A stretch of 64,000 nt of DNA from Flavivirga spongiicola. Its GTDB lineage: Bacteria > Bacteroidota > Bacteroidia > Flavobacteriales > Flavobacteriaceae. Where the stretch lies: assembly GCF_030540825.1 (NCBI RefSeq), contig NZ_JAUOEO010000001.1:283001-347000 (forward strand). The letters are read 5' to 3'. This document shows positions 25,304-34,518 of the stretch, in pieces. The translations under genes and the position numbers were made by a program. How positions within the stretch are numbered: the first letter of the stretch is position 1; each line of letters begins with the position of its first letter. Below the pieces are notes generated by a model. It was given only the letters and a program-made list of their open reading frames with translations, was not told the DNA's origin and ran no database searches.

Positions 25304-26083
25304 TCAAATACTTCTATCTAAATGAGTATAGCCTCCATCAACATGAATTAATTGACCGGTGGTATGGCTAGACTTTTCCGACAATAAAAAGACAACCATG
25401 TTTGCTATTTCTTCTGTGGTTGTCATCCTCTTTTCTAAAGGTATTTTTTCTGTAATAGATTTTAGTTTTTCTTCAGGATTATCAAAAGTCTTAATCCATC
25501 TGTCATACAAAGGTGTATAGCATTCGGCAACAATAACAGCATTTGTGCGAATACCGTAAGGCAATAATTCTACGGCCCATTCTCTGGTCAGGGCATTACG
25601 TCCCCCATTAGCCGCAGCATAACCAGAAGTTCCTCCCTGACCAGTTATAGCCGTTTTAGACCCAATATTGACTATAGAACCCTTACTTTTTTTGAGTTCG
25701 GGTAATGCATAATGTGCCATTAAATAATAATGTGTTAGATTACGGCTTATAGACTGTAAAAAATCTTCATAATTTCCATTTTCTAAACCAACACCATCAT
25801 TAACACCAGCATTATTTACTAAGCCATCAATTCTTCCGTATTCATCTACGACTTTCTCAATTGCTGCTTTACATTGATCTTTATCGGTAAGTTCTGCAAA
25901 AGCATAAGAAGCATTTCCGCCATTTTTTTTTATGACCTCCACAGCATCTAAAACATTTTTTTTATTTCTCCCTACAATAACAGGAATAGCATTTTCTGTT
26001 GCTAGTACATTACAAATACCGTTACCAATGCCTTTAGAGCCTCCGGTAACAATAATAACTTTATCTTTTAATTTTAAGTCCAT
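25304..26083 (-). CDS. SDR oxidoreductase, probable L-fucose dehydrogenase, with catalytic Lys replaced by Asn
   Basis: 259 aa classical short-chain dehydrogenase. The nucleotide motif TGGSKGIG is at 13-20 and NNAG at 90-93. Catalytic Ser S142 (IGSKTAI) and Tyr Y155 are present. The YxxxK motif reads YAAAN (N159, codon AAT). Position in the operon next to fucP and the mutarotase fits the first oxidative step, L-fucose to L-fucono-1,5-lactone, done by SDR L-fucose dehydrogenases. The Lys-to-Asn change would normally lower activity unless another residue or a water network replaces Lys, so either a divergent subfamily or altered chemistry is possible. A gluconate 5-dehydrogenase-like role is the alternative. 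Confidence 0.82.
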   Translation of the reverse strand: MDLKLKDKVIIVTGGSKGIGNGICNVLATENAIPVIVGRNKKNVLDAVEVIKKNGGNASYAFAELTDKDQCKAAIEKVVDEYGRIDGLVNNAGVNDGVGLENGNYEDFLQSISRNLTHYYLMAHYALPELKKSKGSIVNIGSKTAITGQGGTSGYAAANGGRNALTREWAVELLPYGIRTNAVIVAECYTPLYDRWIKTFDNPEEKLKSITEKIPLEKRMTTTEEIANMVVFLLSEKSSHTTGQLIHVDGGYTHLDRSI

Positions 26084-26105
26084 TGGTCACAAGTACTGTA
26101 TTTAA

Positions 26106-28208
26106 TTATTGTTTTGTTATGACGCCAATTTCACTTGCAGAGAATCTTTTGTCGTTGTCTACAATTTTTAGTCCTTTTAATTTTATATATCTTCCTTTTA
26201 AGGTATTAAATCTAACAGTTTGTTTAATAGGACTGTTTTTAATATTTCCAAACTCTCCAGTAATTGCGGTAGTCCATGTTTTATTATTTTGACTCACGGA
26301 GAATTCATAGTTTGATACAATACCGTAAGGCCACCTTCCCTGTACAGGTGTATAAGTGAACCCTTCAAGTTGATAAACTTTACCTAAATCGATTACAACT
26401 TCATTTGGAGTATTCTCACCGTTTGATGCCCAACTGGTATTTGGATTATCATCAATTATTTTATGTGCATCAGTAAGTTTGCCAGAGCTTACTTTTATAA
26501 CTTTCCAATCTTTTTTACTAATATCATAATGAATTGTTTTTGATACTGTCTGTTTGCTTTTTTCAGCATCATAGGCAATGACATTTATAACAGTTGGAGC
26601 ATCAATCGAAAAAGGTTCATTATACTTATTTGATTTTGACGTAGGTTCTGTGCCATCGATAGTATAATAAATATCAATATTTTTATCTGCAACATCCATA
26701 CTAACAAAACCTTTTTTATCCCTTTTAACGACAGGCTGTGTTAACAGATTTGGAGCTCTATATAGTTCTATATTCGAAATAAGAGGAGACGCTTTAGCAC
26801 CAGTAATATTTACTCTTATTTTTGAAGCTTTAATAGTATCAAAGCGCAGTATTCTTTTCACCCCAATGGTCGTTTGCGTATCGATGATTACCCAGTTCCC
26901 ATTTACTTCCGCTTCTACATTAAATCCATAAACGCGTTGCCCTAAATTAATATATTCTTGAAGCAAAATTCTATTGACTTCTGTGGGTGTTTCAAATTCA
27001 AGCGTCATAGAGGCTTCAGTAACCGTATCTTCCGTAGCCCAGTAGGTGTTTTTATCACCATCTATAGTATTACTTGCTTCAAAATAAGCCTTATTACCTC
27101 TAACATTGGTTGCTGTAACTTTAATGTTCTTAGCTATGTTGTTTGAAAAGTCTTGCTCTACTTGTTGCTTCAATGCCATTAATTGTTCTACATCTTTTTC
27201 ATGTACCAATCCTCTATGATCTACAGGTAAATTCAACAATAAAGAGGCATTTCTACCTATAGATTGATAATAAATATCTACTAAATGTGATAATGATTTT
27301 ACTTGAATATCTTCAGACGGATGGTAATACCAACCAGGTCTAATAGATACATCGCATTCTGCAGGTACCCAATGTGTACCATCTTCATGACCAGAACGAA
27401 GCTCTTTATATTTTGAATAACCAGGGTAAACTTCTTTTTTTCTTAATAAACTCCAATTGGTCTCATTAGCCCATCCTTCTTCATTTCCCACCCAACGAAC
27501 GCCAGGGCCACCATCTCCGAAAATAACTGCATTAGGTTGCAATTCTCTTACAATTTCAATGGCTTTATCCCACTGGTAATAGGTTTTATTATCAATTTTA
27601 CGAGTTTCATTAGCGCCTCCATAATATCCAGATCCACCATTGGCACCATCAAACCAGACTTCAAAAATGTCCCCATAGTTCGTTAATAGTTCTCGCAATT
27701 GATTGTGAAAATAGCTTACGTATTCCGGTTTTCCATACTGGGCATGATTTCTATCCCAAGGCGATAAATACACGCCCATTTTTAATCCATAGGCAGCGCA
27801 TGCTTCTGATAAATCTTTTAACACATCGCCTTGACCATTTTTCCAAGGAGCATTTTTGACAGAATGCTCTGTGTATTTTGAAGGCCATAAGCAAAAACCA
27901 TCATGATGTTTTGCTGTAATAATAACCCCTTTCATTCCTGCGTCTTTAATTGTTTTAACCCATTGTTTAGCATCTAATGCTGTTGGATTAAATTGTGCCG
28001 GTTTTTCACTTCCATCACCCCATTCCATATTTGTAAATGTATTCATATTGAAATGAATAAAAGCGTAATATTCCATATCATGCCACGCTAATTGACGTTC
28101 TGTAGGTATGGGGCCATATGGTTTAGGTTTTGTAACGTTTTGTGCACATGAGTAACATAAACCTAATAATAATCCTATTAGAAGGGTTTTTAGATAACTT
28201 TTTTTCAT
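26106..28208 (-). CDS. GH29 alpha-L-fucosidase with CHB and F5/8C-like C-terminal domains
   Basis: 700 aa. Lipoprotein signal (LLLGLCYSCAQ). The GH29 catalytic domain occupies about residues 35-360, with FIHFNMNTFT, ITAKHHDGFCLWPSKYTEHSVKNAPWKNG and the nucleophile Asp in IFEVWFDGANGG. After it come an F5/8-type-C-like beta-sandwich (about 375-480), a chitobiase C-terminal (CHB_HEX_C) segment YYTIDGTEPTSKSNKY (about 515-570) and a second discoidin-like domain (about 580-700, NTSWASNGENTPNEVVIDLGKVYQLEGFTY). This multi-domain build is that of GH29 subfamily B enzymes acting on alpha-1,3/1,4 fucose in branched glycans. It would act outside the inner membrane, releasing L-fucose for FucP. Confidence 0.94.
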   Translation of the reverse strand: MKKSYLKTLLIGLLLGLCYSCAQNVTKPKPYGPIPTERQLAWHDMEYYAFIHFNMNTFTNMEWGDGSEKPAQFNPTALDAKQWVKTIKDAGMKGVIITAKHHDGFCLWPSKYTEHSVKNAPWKNGQGDVLKDLSEACAAYGLKMGVYLSPWDRNHAQYGKPEYVSYFHNQLRELLTNYGDIFEVWFDGANGGSGYYGGANETRKIDNKTYYQWDKAIEIVRELQPNAVIFGDGGPGVRWVGNEEGWANETNWSLLRKKEVYPGYSKYKELRSGHEDGTHWVPAECDVSIRPGWYYHPSEDIQVKSLSHLVDIYYQSIGRNASLLLNLPVDHRGLVHEKDVEQLMALKQQVEQDFSNNIAKNIKVTATNVRGNKAYFEASNTIDGDKNTYWATEDTVTEASMTLEFETPTEVNRILLQEYINLGQRVYGFNVEAEVNGNWVIIDTQTTIGVKRILRFDTIKASKIRVNITGAKASPLISNIELYRAPNLLTQPVVKRDKKGFVSMDVADKNIDIYYTIDGTEPTSKSNKYNEPFSIDAPTVINVIAYDAEKSKQTVSKTIHYDISKKDWKVIKVSSGKLTDAHKIIDDNPNTSWASNGENTPNEVVIDLGKVYQLEGFTYTPVQGRWPYGIVSNYEFSVSQNNKTWTTAITGEFGNIKNSPIKQTVRFNTLKGRYIKLKGLKIVDNDKRFSASEIGVITKQ

Positions 28209-28217
28209 CGTTCTATA

Positions 28218-29636
28218 TTAAATTTCTTCGCCTTGTATATGAAAAGTCCAGGCAAAAGAATTTTCATTCCAAGTATTTAGTAATATTTTAGGGATGGTAA
28301 TTTTTATACCTTCATCTTCTACAAATTCCCATTGCAGCTTAGTTTCGTTTCCTATTAAATAGATAGAAGAACCAGCTTTAGGTTTTAAGTTTTTTAATGT
28401 GAATGTAGCTTCAGGTTTTTTTAGTGTCATAGCATAAAAATCATGACTCCCTTTTTTCTTTGTAAATCGAATGTGATCTCCCTGTTTATAATTTTTTTGT
28501 AACCGTTCTGTTTTATAAATGGCCATACCATTGGTTTTTAGCCATGTTCCCATATTTTTCAATCTTTGAACACTTGGCTCTGGAATAATACCTTCTGAAG
28601 TTGGACCTACATTCAATAAATAATTACCTCCTTTTGCTGTGACATCAATTAAATTATGAATTAAAACCTCGGTAGATTTCCAATTATGATCATTTTTCTT
28701 ATATCCCCAAGTATCATTCATGGTCATGCAAGATTCCCAGTCAGTGTCGGCTGCTGTTTCTAAAATCTCTTGCTCAGGCGTTCCAAAATCACCAGCATAA
28801 TCACTGTCTTTTTTGTTCATACCCTGCATACCTTGACGCCCTTTGTCTACACGGTTATTAATTAAAATATCGGGTTTTAATGACCGTACATACTGATACA
28901 GTTCTTTTCCTTGATCATGTGTAAATTCTTCTACCCATTCTCCATCAAACCACATAATAGACGGGGCATAATTATCAATCAATTCTTTTATTTGAGGTTT
29001 CATATAATTTTCTAAATAATTCGAGAAGTTTTCGCTATTGTTCTCTCGTTTATTAGGATCGTCTTTTAAGTAAGAATACTTCTGGGCATCTTCATGATGC
29101 CAATCCATAATAGAATGGTAGAGCCCAAATTTAATATCGTACTTTTTACATGCCTCCGAAAGTGCTTTTAAAATATCTTTTCCATAAGGAGCAAAATCTA
29201 CAATATCGTAATTAGACACTTTTGAATCCCACAGCCCAAATCCGTCATGATGCTTAGAAGTAATAACGACATATTTCATTCCCGCTTCTTTCATGGTTTT
29301 TGCCCAAGCATCTGCATTGAATTTTTCAGGATTGAATTGTTTTGCAAAGGCCTCGTATTCTTTTACTGGAATTTGGCCATTTTGCATAATCCACTCGCCT
29401 ATTCCATTAACTTGTTTGTCTTTATAAATGCCTGCAGGAACTGAGTAAACGCCCCAATGAATAAACATTCCGAAGCGCGCCTTTCGCCACCATTCCATGC
29501 GTTCATTAAAAGCTTCTTTCGATTCTTTTAAATAGTTAACTGGTTGCTGCTCTACTTGCACAGCATCCGTTTTTTTCTTGGTTTGACAAGATAAAATTAG
29601 TAGCATTATAGCCAGAAAATAGATTGTTTTTTTCAT
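28218..29636 (-). CDS. GH29 alpha-L-fucosidase, lipoprotein
   Basis: 472 aa. Signal peptide with lipobox at LLILSCQTKKK. GH29 motifs: RFGMFIHWGVYSVPAGIY, VITSKHHDGFGLWDSKVSNYDIVD, the nucleophile Asp in IMWFDGEWVEEF, and the typical NVGPTSEGIIPEPSVQRL loop. A short C-terminal beta domain ends the protein. The shorter, single-domain form resembles GH29 subfamily A, which has broad linkage range. It is 9 bp upstream of the other GH29 gene on the same strand and follows a degraded gene remnant. Confidence 0.94.
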   Translation of the reverse strand: MKKTIYFLAIMLLILSCQTKKKTDAVQVEQQPVNYLKESKEAFNERMEWWRKARFGMFIHWGVYSVPAGIYKDKQVNGIGEWIMQNGQIPVKEYEAFAKQFNPEKFNADAWAKTMKEAGMKYVVITSKHHDGFGLWDSKVSNYDIVDFAPYGKDILKALSEACKKYDIKFGLYHSIMDWHHEDAQKYSYLKDDPNKRENNSENFSNYLENYMKPQIKELIDNYAPSIMWFDGEWVEEFTHDQGKELYQYVRSLKPDILINNRVDKGRQGMQGMNKKDSDYAGDFGTPEQEILETAADTDWESCMTMNDTWGYKKNDHNWKSTEVLIHNLIDVTAKGGNYLLNVGPTSEGIIPEPSVQRLKNMGTWLKTNGMAIYKTERLQKNYKQGDHIRFTKKKGSHDFYAMTLKKPEATFTLKNLKPKAGSSIYLIGNETKLQWEFVEDEGIKITIPKILLNTWNENSFAWTFHIQGEEI

Positions 29637-29649
29637 GTAAATAATTTAT

Positions 29650-29778
29650 TTAATACGTTTTATTAAAAACTTCAGCAGGATAGGGCACTTGTTCATCTGT
29701 TCTATATTTATAGGCATTTGAGCCTTTACAGTTTTCAGGTAATTTGTTAAAATTGTTGTTAGCACTTTCAGTTTTTCT
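29650..29778 (-). pseudogene. C-terminal relic of an unidentified gene
   Basis: Between the sulfatase stop and the GH29 start, a 42-codon frame without a start codon reads like real protein: it contains NFNKLPENCKGSNAYKY and RTDEQVPYPAEVFNKTY before a TAA at 29650-29652. Codon choice matches neighbouring genes. A second frame over the same bases (LTNYLKTVKAQMPI) resembles the tail of Bacteroidota sulfatases but uses less typical codons. I read this as the remains of a gene deleted from the operon. I cannot name the family. Confidence 0.4.
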
Positions 29779-29810
29779 TTATGTGTTGATGACTATCTAT
29801 TCTCTTTATA

Positions 29811-31271
29811 TTATATTACATTTTCATAAATCGATTCTAAATCTAAAGGATCTCCCTTTTCTTTTTGTAACTGAATTAAATCTTTAAACAATGATTTTAT
29901 TTTGGCTGAATTTTCAGGATCGGATGCCAAATCTTTTAATTCTAAAGGATCTTTCCCAAGATTATATAATAAGACTTGTTTTGATTTTGGGTATAAAATC
30001 AATTTGTAGTTGTTTTTTCTAATCATGCGTTGCGAACCTTTCTCATAAACCCCATAAATACTGTTGTATCTGCTTTGGCTTTGTGTGCCTTTTGCTAAAT
30101 TGATAAAACTACTAAACTCAATATATTCTGGTTTTTCAACACCAGCAAGGTCTAATGTTGTAGCCATAACATCTTGTAAATAGATATCTGTGTTTACCTT
30201 TTTCCCTTTAGGTATGTCGGGACCGACTACCATTAAAGGCACTCTCATACTGTGGTCGTACATATTCTGTTTCCCCATAAGACCATGTTCTCCAATAGCC
30301 AAACCATGATCTGATGTAAAGAAAATATAGGTATTCTCTCTTAACCCTTTACCCTCCAACGCTTCTAAAATATCATTAATCTGATCGTCTAAATGCGTAG
30401 TAATAGCATAATATTCTTGCCTGTTTACTTTTACCGAATATTCCGTTCTTGGAAATGGCGCTAATTTTTCATCTCTTAAACTTTTACCAGCACCCATAGT
30501 CTCTGCATAAGGATATAAAGGCATATAACTTTCCGGCACAGAAACGCTATCTAAAGGATACATATCTACATACTTTTTTGGCGATTGTCTCGGATCGTGT
30601 GGTGCATTAAAAGCAATGTACATAAAAAACGGGTTGTCTTTTTTTGCAGCATGATCTATAAAAGACACGGCGTCTTCTTTTACCAATTCACTCCAATGTT
30701 TACCACCTTTCCAATAACCGCCAAATTCTTTTTTCCAAGGTTTCCATAAGGTGTCGTTTACATTTTGTGGACGGTTATATCCTTCAGGCGTATCATAAGG
30801 CATACCGCGAAGCACATGCCCTACATGATTAAAAATAGAATCAGCCTTAGCCTGAACGTGCCATTTTCCAGTCATATAGGTTTCATAGCCTTGGGTTTGC
30901 ATTAATCTGGGCCAAGTTTTGTCTAAATCTTGATTTTTCGAATAATTCCCAGAAACTTGTTCAGCTCTCCACACAGAACGCCCACTAATCATCATGGCTC
31001 TGGAGGCAAGACATATAGCACCGTTCCATCCACCCATATTATAACTATGGGTAAAAGTAGTCCCGTCGGCTACCAATTTATCCATAGTAGGGGTTATAAT
31101 TTCTTTATTTCCTAAAGCATGAACGGCTTTAAAGCTTTGGTCGTCTGAAAACAAGAAAATGATATTAGGCTTTTTGCTTATACCAATTTCAACCGTTTCT
31201 TTTTGAGCCTGATCTTTACAGCCTAAAAAGATAAAAAATACTAGTATTGTTAATCTTTTTAAATTTTTCAT
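29811..31271 (-). CDS. sulfatase (formylglycine-dependent, S1 family), lipoprotein
   Basis: 486 aa. Lipobox at FIFLGC (C18). Sulfatase fold markers: metal Asp pair in FLFSDDQS (43-44) and the formylglycine site C87-L-A-S-R91, fitting CxAxR of Cys-type type I sulfatases, followed by SGRS. Later come KWH (residues near 145), FTSDHGLAIGEHGLMGKQNMYDHSMRVPL with metal ligands D and H, and a C-terminal L..DPLELKDLASDPEN. It needs an anaerobic or FGE-type maturase encoded elsewhere. Position between fucosidase and fucose-catabolic genes suggests removal of sulfate from sulfated fucose-containing glycans before fucosidase action. Confidence 0.93.
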   Translation of the reverse strand: MKNLKRLTILVFFIFLGCKDQAQKETVEIGISKKPNIIFLFSDDQSFKAVHALGNKEIITPTMDKLVADGTTFTHSYNMGGWNGAICLASRAMMISGRSVWRAEQVSGNYSKNQDLDKTWPRLMQTQGYETYMTGKWHVQAKADSIFNHVGHVLRGMPYDTPEGYNRPQNVNDTLWKPWKKEFGGYWKGGKHWSELVKEDAVSFIDHAAKKDNPFFMYIAFNAPHDPRQSPKKYVDMYPLDSVSVPESYMPLYPYAETMGAGKSLRDEKLAPFPRTEYSVKVNRQEYYAITTHLDDQINDILEALEGKGLRENTYIFFTSDHGLAIGEHGLMGKQNMYDHSMRVPLMVVGPDIPKGKKVNTDIYLQDVMATTLDLAGVEKPEYIEFSSFINLAKGTQSQSRYNSIYGVYEKGSQRMIRKNNYKLILYPKSKQVLLYNLGKDPLELKDLASDPENSAKIKSLFKDLIQLQKEKGDPLDLESIYENVI

Positions 31272-31274
31272 TTT

Positions 31275-32135
31275 TTAATTTTCTGTGTAGGCTTTTGCTA
31301 TTTGCTTTGAAGTACCTAAACCTTCAATTCCTAATTCCATAACATCACCAGGTTTTAAATATTTAGGAGGATTGAATCCTAATCCCACACCAAAAGGTGT
31401 TCCGGTTGAAATAACATCACCAGGGAGCAAGGTCATATATTGACTAATGTACGAAACCACTTCTTGTACATTAAAAATAAAATCTGACGTTGATGAGTGT
31501 TGTAAACGTTCTCCATTTACATCTAACCATAATTCTAAATTATTAGGGTTTTTTATTTCATCTTTTGTTACAATAAATGGGCCTACAGGAGCAAAAGTAT
31601 CACAGCCTTTTCCTTTACACCACTGTCCTTCTTTTTCAATTTGAAAAGCTCTTTCTGAAACGTCATTATGAAGTACATAACCAGCGATGTGATTAAAAGC
31701 ATCGGCTTCTTCAACATATGATGCTTTTTTACCAATTACTATGGCTAATTCGACTTCCCAATCTGTTTTTTCTGAATTTTTAGGAATAATAACATCATCA
31801 TTAGGTCCACATATCGCTGTAGTAGATTTAAAAAACAACACAGGTTCTTTTGGTACTGCCATACCAGCTTCTGCAGCGTGTTTTGCATAATTTAACCCGA
31901 CACATACTAATTTTGAAGGGCGACAAAATGGTGATCCTAAACGGACATCTTCACTTACTGTTGGACAGTTAGCCTCATTAGTTTTCAACCATGTTGCTAA
32001 ACGCTCTGTTCCTTCTGTTCCGAAGAAATTTTCATCAAAATCTTCTCCAAAAGCTGAAACATCTATTCTTGAACCATTCGCCAATTGAATACCTGGCTTT
32101 TCATTACCTGCTACTCCAAATCTTATTAATTTCAT
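31275..32135 (-). CDS. fumarylacetoacetate hydrolase family, probable 2,4-diketo-3-deoxy-L-fuconate hydrolase
   Basis: 286 aa. FAH-fold signatures are seen: KLVCVGLNYAKHAAEAG, the metal-binding acidic residues in SEKTDWEVELAIVIGKKASYVEE and VLHNDVSERAFQ, and the C-terminal PGDVISTGTPFGVGLGFNPPKYLKPGDVMELGIEGLG. Family members split or hydrolyse 2,4-dioxo acids. In the oxidative fucose pathway the step yields pyruvate and L-lactate. It lies immediately between the sulfatase and the second SDR gene of the same pathway. Length is typical for this subgroup. Cytoplasmic. Confidence 0.88.
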   Translation of the reverse strand: MKLIRFGVAGNEKPGIQLANGSRIDVSAFGEDFDENFFGTEGTERLATWLKTNEANCPTVSEDVRLGSPFCRPSKLVCVGLNYAKHAAEAGMAVPKEPVLFFKSTTAICGPNDDVIIPKNSEKTDWEVELAIVIGKKASYVEEADAFNHIAGYVLHNDVSERAFQIEKEGQWCKGKGCDTFAPVGPFIVTKDEIKNPNNLELWLDVNGERLQHSSTSDFIFNVQEVVSYISQYMTLLPGDVISTGTPFGVGLGFNPPKYLKPGDVMELGIEGLGTSKQIAKAYTEN

Positions 32136-32230
32136 CTGTTTATATTTTTATTTTACCTTATACCTTGGCATGGTCGATGCCTAAAATATTTTATCTTTTT
32201 TGACTTTTTAAACGCAGCTTAAATGTTTCA

Positions 32231-32998
32231 TTAACCATTTAGTTTGATGAATCCCCCATCTATAGGAAAATCTGTTCCTGTTATAAAAGAGGCTTCATCT
32301 GAACATAAATACAAAGCTAGATTACCTACTTCTTCTGGTTTACCCATTCGGCCTATAGGTTGTGTTTTTGATAAATTCTCAAACATTTCTGCCTCTTTGC
32401 CTGGGTAATTTTTATTGATAAACCCATCTACAAATGGTGTATGAATTCTTGCTGGAGAAATACTATTACAACGAATTCCATATTCTAAATAATCTTTAGC
32501 TATGGAATAAGTCATAGTTAATACGGCTCCTTTAGACATTGAATAAGCAAATCGATCTTTAATTCCTACTGATGATGCTATGGAAGCCATATTTAAAATA
32601 ACGCCTCCTTTTTCTTTCATCTTGCTAATAACTGCATACATACAATTGTAAACACCTTTTATATTTACATTGTAAATCCGATCCATATCTGATTCTTCAG
32701 TGCCTTCTATATTTCCTACATGTGCAATTCCAGCATTATTGACTAAAATATCTATGGTATTATTTATAGACCCTAATACATTTTGTACATCTTTTTGATC
32801 AGAAACATCACAGCCGTGTGCTATTGCTTTGCCTCCATTATTTTCAATTTCTTTTACTGTTGCATTCGCATTATCTGAATTAAGCTCTAAAACATGTACT
32901 ACAGCTCCCTGTCCTGCCAATGCTAATGAGATTGCTTTACCAATACCACTGCCACCACCAGTTACAATAGCTATTTTTTCTTTTAAACTAAATTTCAT
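32231..32998 (-). CDS. SDR oxidoreductase, probable 2-keto-3-deoxy-L-fuconate dehydrogenase
   Basis: 255 aa classical SDR: cofactor motif TGGGSGIG at 13-20, NNAG at 87-90, and a full catalytic triad S139, Y152, K156 (YSMSK). The C-terminus PIDGGFIKLNG is normal. It lies between L-fuconate dehydratase and the FAH-family gene, exactly where the NAD-dependent oxidation of 2-keto-3-deoxy-L-fuconate to the 2,4-diketo acid is needed. The assignment rests on family plus order; the sequence alone supports only an SDR. A hairpin repeat element lies upstream of its start. Confidence 0.87.
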   Translation of the reverse strand: MKFSLKEKIAIVTGGGSGIGKAISLALAGQGAVVHVLELNSDNANATVKEIENNGGKAIAHGCDVSDQKDVQNVLGSINNTIDILVNNAGIAHVGNIEGTEESDMDRIYNVNIKGVYNCMYAVISKMKEKGGVILNMASIASSVGIKDRFAYSMSKGAVLTMTYSIAKDYLEYGIRCNSISPARIHTPFVDGFINKNYPGKEAEMFENLSKTQPIGRMGKPEEVGNLALYLCSDEASFITGTDFPIDGGFIKLNG

Positions 32999-33027
32999 GT
33001 GTTTTTATTTACTGTTTTTATTGATCA

Positions 33028-33100
33028 CATGCAACCTTTGATGATTTAAATAATCATTCCCTAGAGAGTTTAATAATTATTTTAATCATGTCGGTTTCAT
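33028..33100. repeat. dispersed hairpin repeat, copy A
   Basis: Arms ATGATTTAAATAATCA (33041-33056) and TAATTATTTTAATCAT (33074-33089), with two mismatches. The 73-bp element is alignable over its length with 41484-41558. Both copies lie between two co-directional genes, a short distance before an ATG. Confidence 0.6.
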
Positions 33101-33104
33101 GTTA

Positions 33105-34442
33105 TTACTTACTTATTAATGATTCCTCTTTTTGTATTTCTTGCCAAACTTTTCCTTTTGGAAATTCGTAATCTATCAAAGATTGTTTTTTCATTGTTAT
33201 ACTATACCCTGGCAATTTAGGTGGCATATATGCCCCATCTTTTATTACAACTGGGTCTAAAAAATGTTCGTGTAAATGATCTACATATTCAATAATTCTA
33301 TGCTCCATAGATCCGCTTATTGCAATATAGTCTATCATAGAAAGGTGTTGTACATATTCACACAATCCAACACCTCCTGCATGTGGACAAACTGGAATTT
33401 TAAATTTTGCTGCCATTAATAAAATGGCCAACACCTCGTTTACACCACCAACTCTACAACTATCTATCTGACATATTTCAATGGCTCCGGCTTGCATTAA
33501 CTGTTTAAATACCACTCTATTTTGACAATGTTCTCCTGTAGCTACTTTTATAGGAGCTACTGCTTTGGCAATTTTGGCATGTCCTAGAACATCATCTGGA
33601 CTTGTAGGTTCTTCAATCCAATAAGGATTAAACTTTTTTAAGGATTCCATATTGATGATCGCTTCGTTTACGTCCCATTTTTGATTGGCATCCATCATTA
33701 ATTGTATATCATCTCCAATTTCTTCACGAATAATAGCAGCTCTTCTCATATCGTCTTCTAAATCCGAACCCACTTTTATTTTCATATGCTTGAAACCTTC
33801 AACTTTGGCTTCTTGACATAAACGTCTCATCTTATTATCAGAATAACCTAACCAACCTGCAGATGTGGTATATGCTGGATATCCTTTTTCTAATAAAACA
33901 TCAATTCTATCTTTTTTTGTAGCTTCATTTTGTTGCAATAATATCAAAGCTTCCTCTGGAGTAATGGCATCAGTAATATACGTGAAATCTATGCATTTTA
34001 CCAATTCTTCTGAAGTCATATCTGCTAGTAACTTCCAAAGCGGTTTTTCTTCTACTTTAGCATACAAATCCCAAACAGCATTTACAATAGCTCCAGTTGC
34101 TAAATGAATAACTCCTTTTTCCGGCCCTAACCAACGTAACTGGCTATCTCCTGTAATCATTTTCCAGAATGCCCCCATGTTAGAAGTAAATTCATTCAAC
34201 TTCTTTCCAACAATTAAATGAGATAATGATTGTATCGCAGCAACACATAATTCATTACCTCTACCAATCGTAAAAGTCAATCCATGACCTTCAATATTGC
34301 TAGGGTGGTCTGTTTTTAAAATTACATAAGCGGCAGAATAATCGGGATCAGGATTCATAGCGTCTGATCCATCTAAAGATTTACTCGTTGGAAAGCGAAT
34401 ATCTTTAATTAGAATATCAACAATTGTGATTGAATTTGACAT
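33105..34442 (-). CDS. L-fuconate dehydratase
   Basis: 445 aa enolase-superfamily enzyme of the mandelate-racemase/fuconate dehydratase type. The N-terminal block DIRFPTSKSLDGSDAMNPDPDYSAAYVILKTD is characteristic of L-fuconate dehydratase. Catalytic features: KIKVG (lysine base), metal ligands D in LMMDANQKWD, E in WIEEPTSPDD and E in ATGEHCQNR, and the His in CPHAGGVGLCEYVQHLSM. It removes water from L-fuconate to give 2-keto-3-deoxy-L-fuconate. It is first gene of the fucose operon, with a good promoter element 20 bp upstream of the start. Cytoplasmic. Confidence 0.94.
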   Translation of the reverse strand: MSNSITIVDILIKDIRFPTSKSLDGSDAMNPDPDYSAAYVILKTDHPSNIEGHGLTFTIGRGNELCVAAIQSLSHLIVGKKLNEFTSNMGAFWKMITGDSQLRWLGPEKGVIHLATGAIVNAVWDLYAKVEEKPLWKLLADMTSEELVKCIDFTYITDAITPEEALILLQQNEATKKDRIDVLLEKGYPAYTTSAGWLGYSDNKMRRLCQEAKVEGFKHMKIKVGSDLEDDMRRAAIIREEIGDDIQLMMDANQKWDVNEAIINMESLKKFNPYWIEEPTSPDDVLGHAKIAKAVAPIKVATGEHCQNRVVFKQLMQAGAIEICQIDSCRVGGVNEVLAILLMAAKFKIPVCPHAGGVGLCEYVQHLSMIDYIAISGSMEHRIIEYVDHLHEHFLDPVVIKDGAYMPPKLPGYSITMKKQSLIDYEFPKGKVWQEIQKEESLISK

Positions 34443-34461
34443 ATATAAAAATTTATTATGC

Positions 34462-34469
34462 CAAAATTA
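34462..34469 (-). promoter_or_regulatory. Bacteroidota -7 promoter element for the fucose operon
   Basis: Plus-strand CAAAATTA is TAATTTTG on the minus strand, an exact TAnnTTTG match. It lies 20 bp upstream of the fuconate dehydratase ATG. A TTG (plus-strand CAA at 34494-34496) lies 24 bp further upstream as a possible -33 element. Confidence 0.6.
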
Positions 34470-34518
34470 GTTTTTACCTTTTCATATAACCACCAATAAT
34501 CGTGCTTATACTAATATT

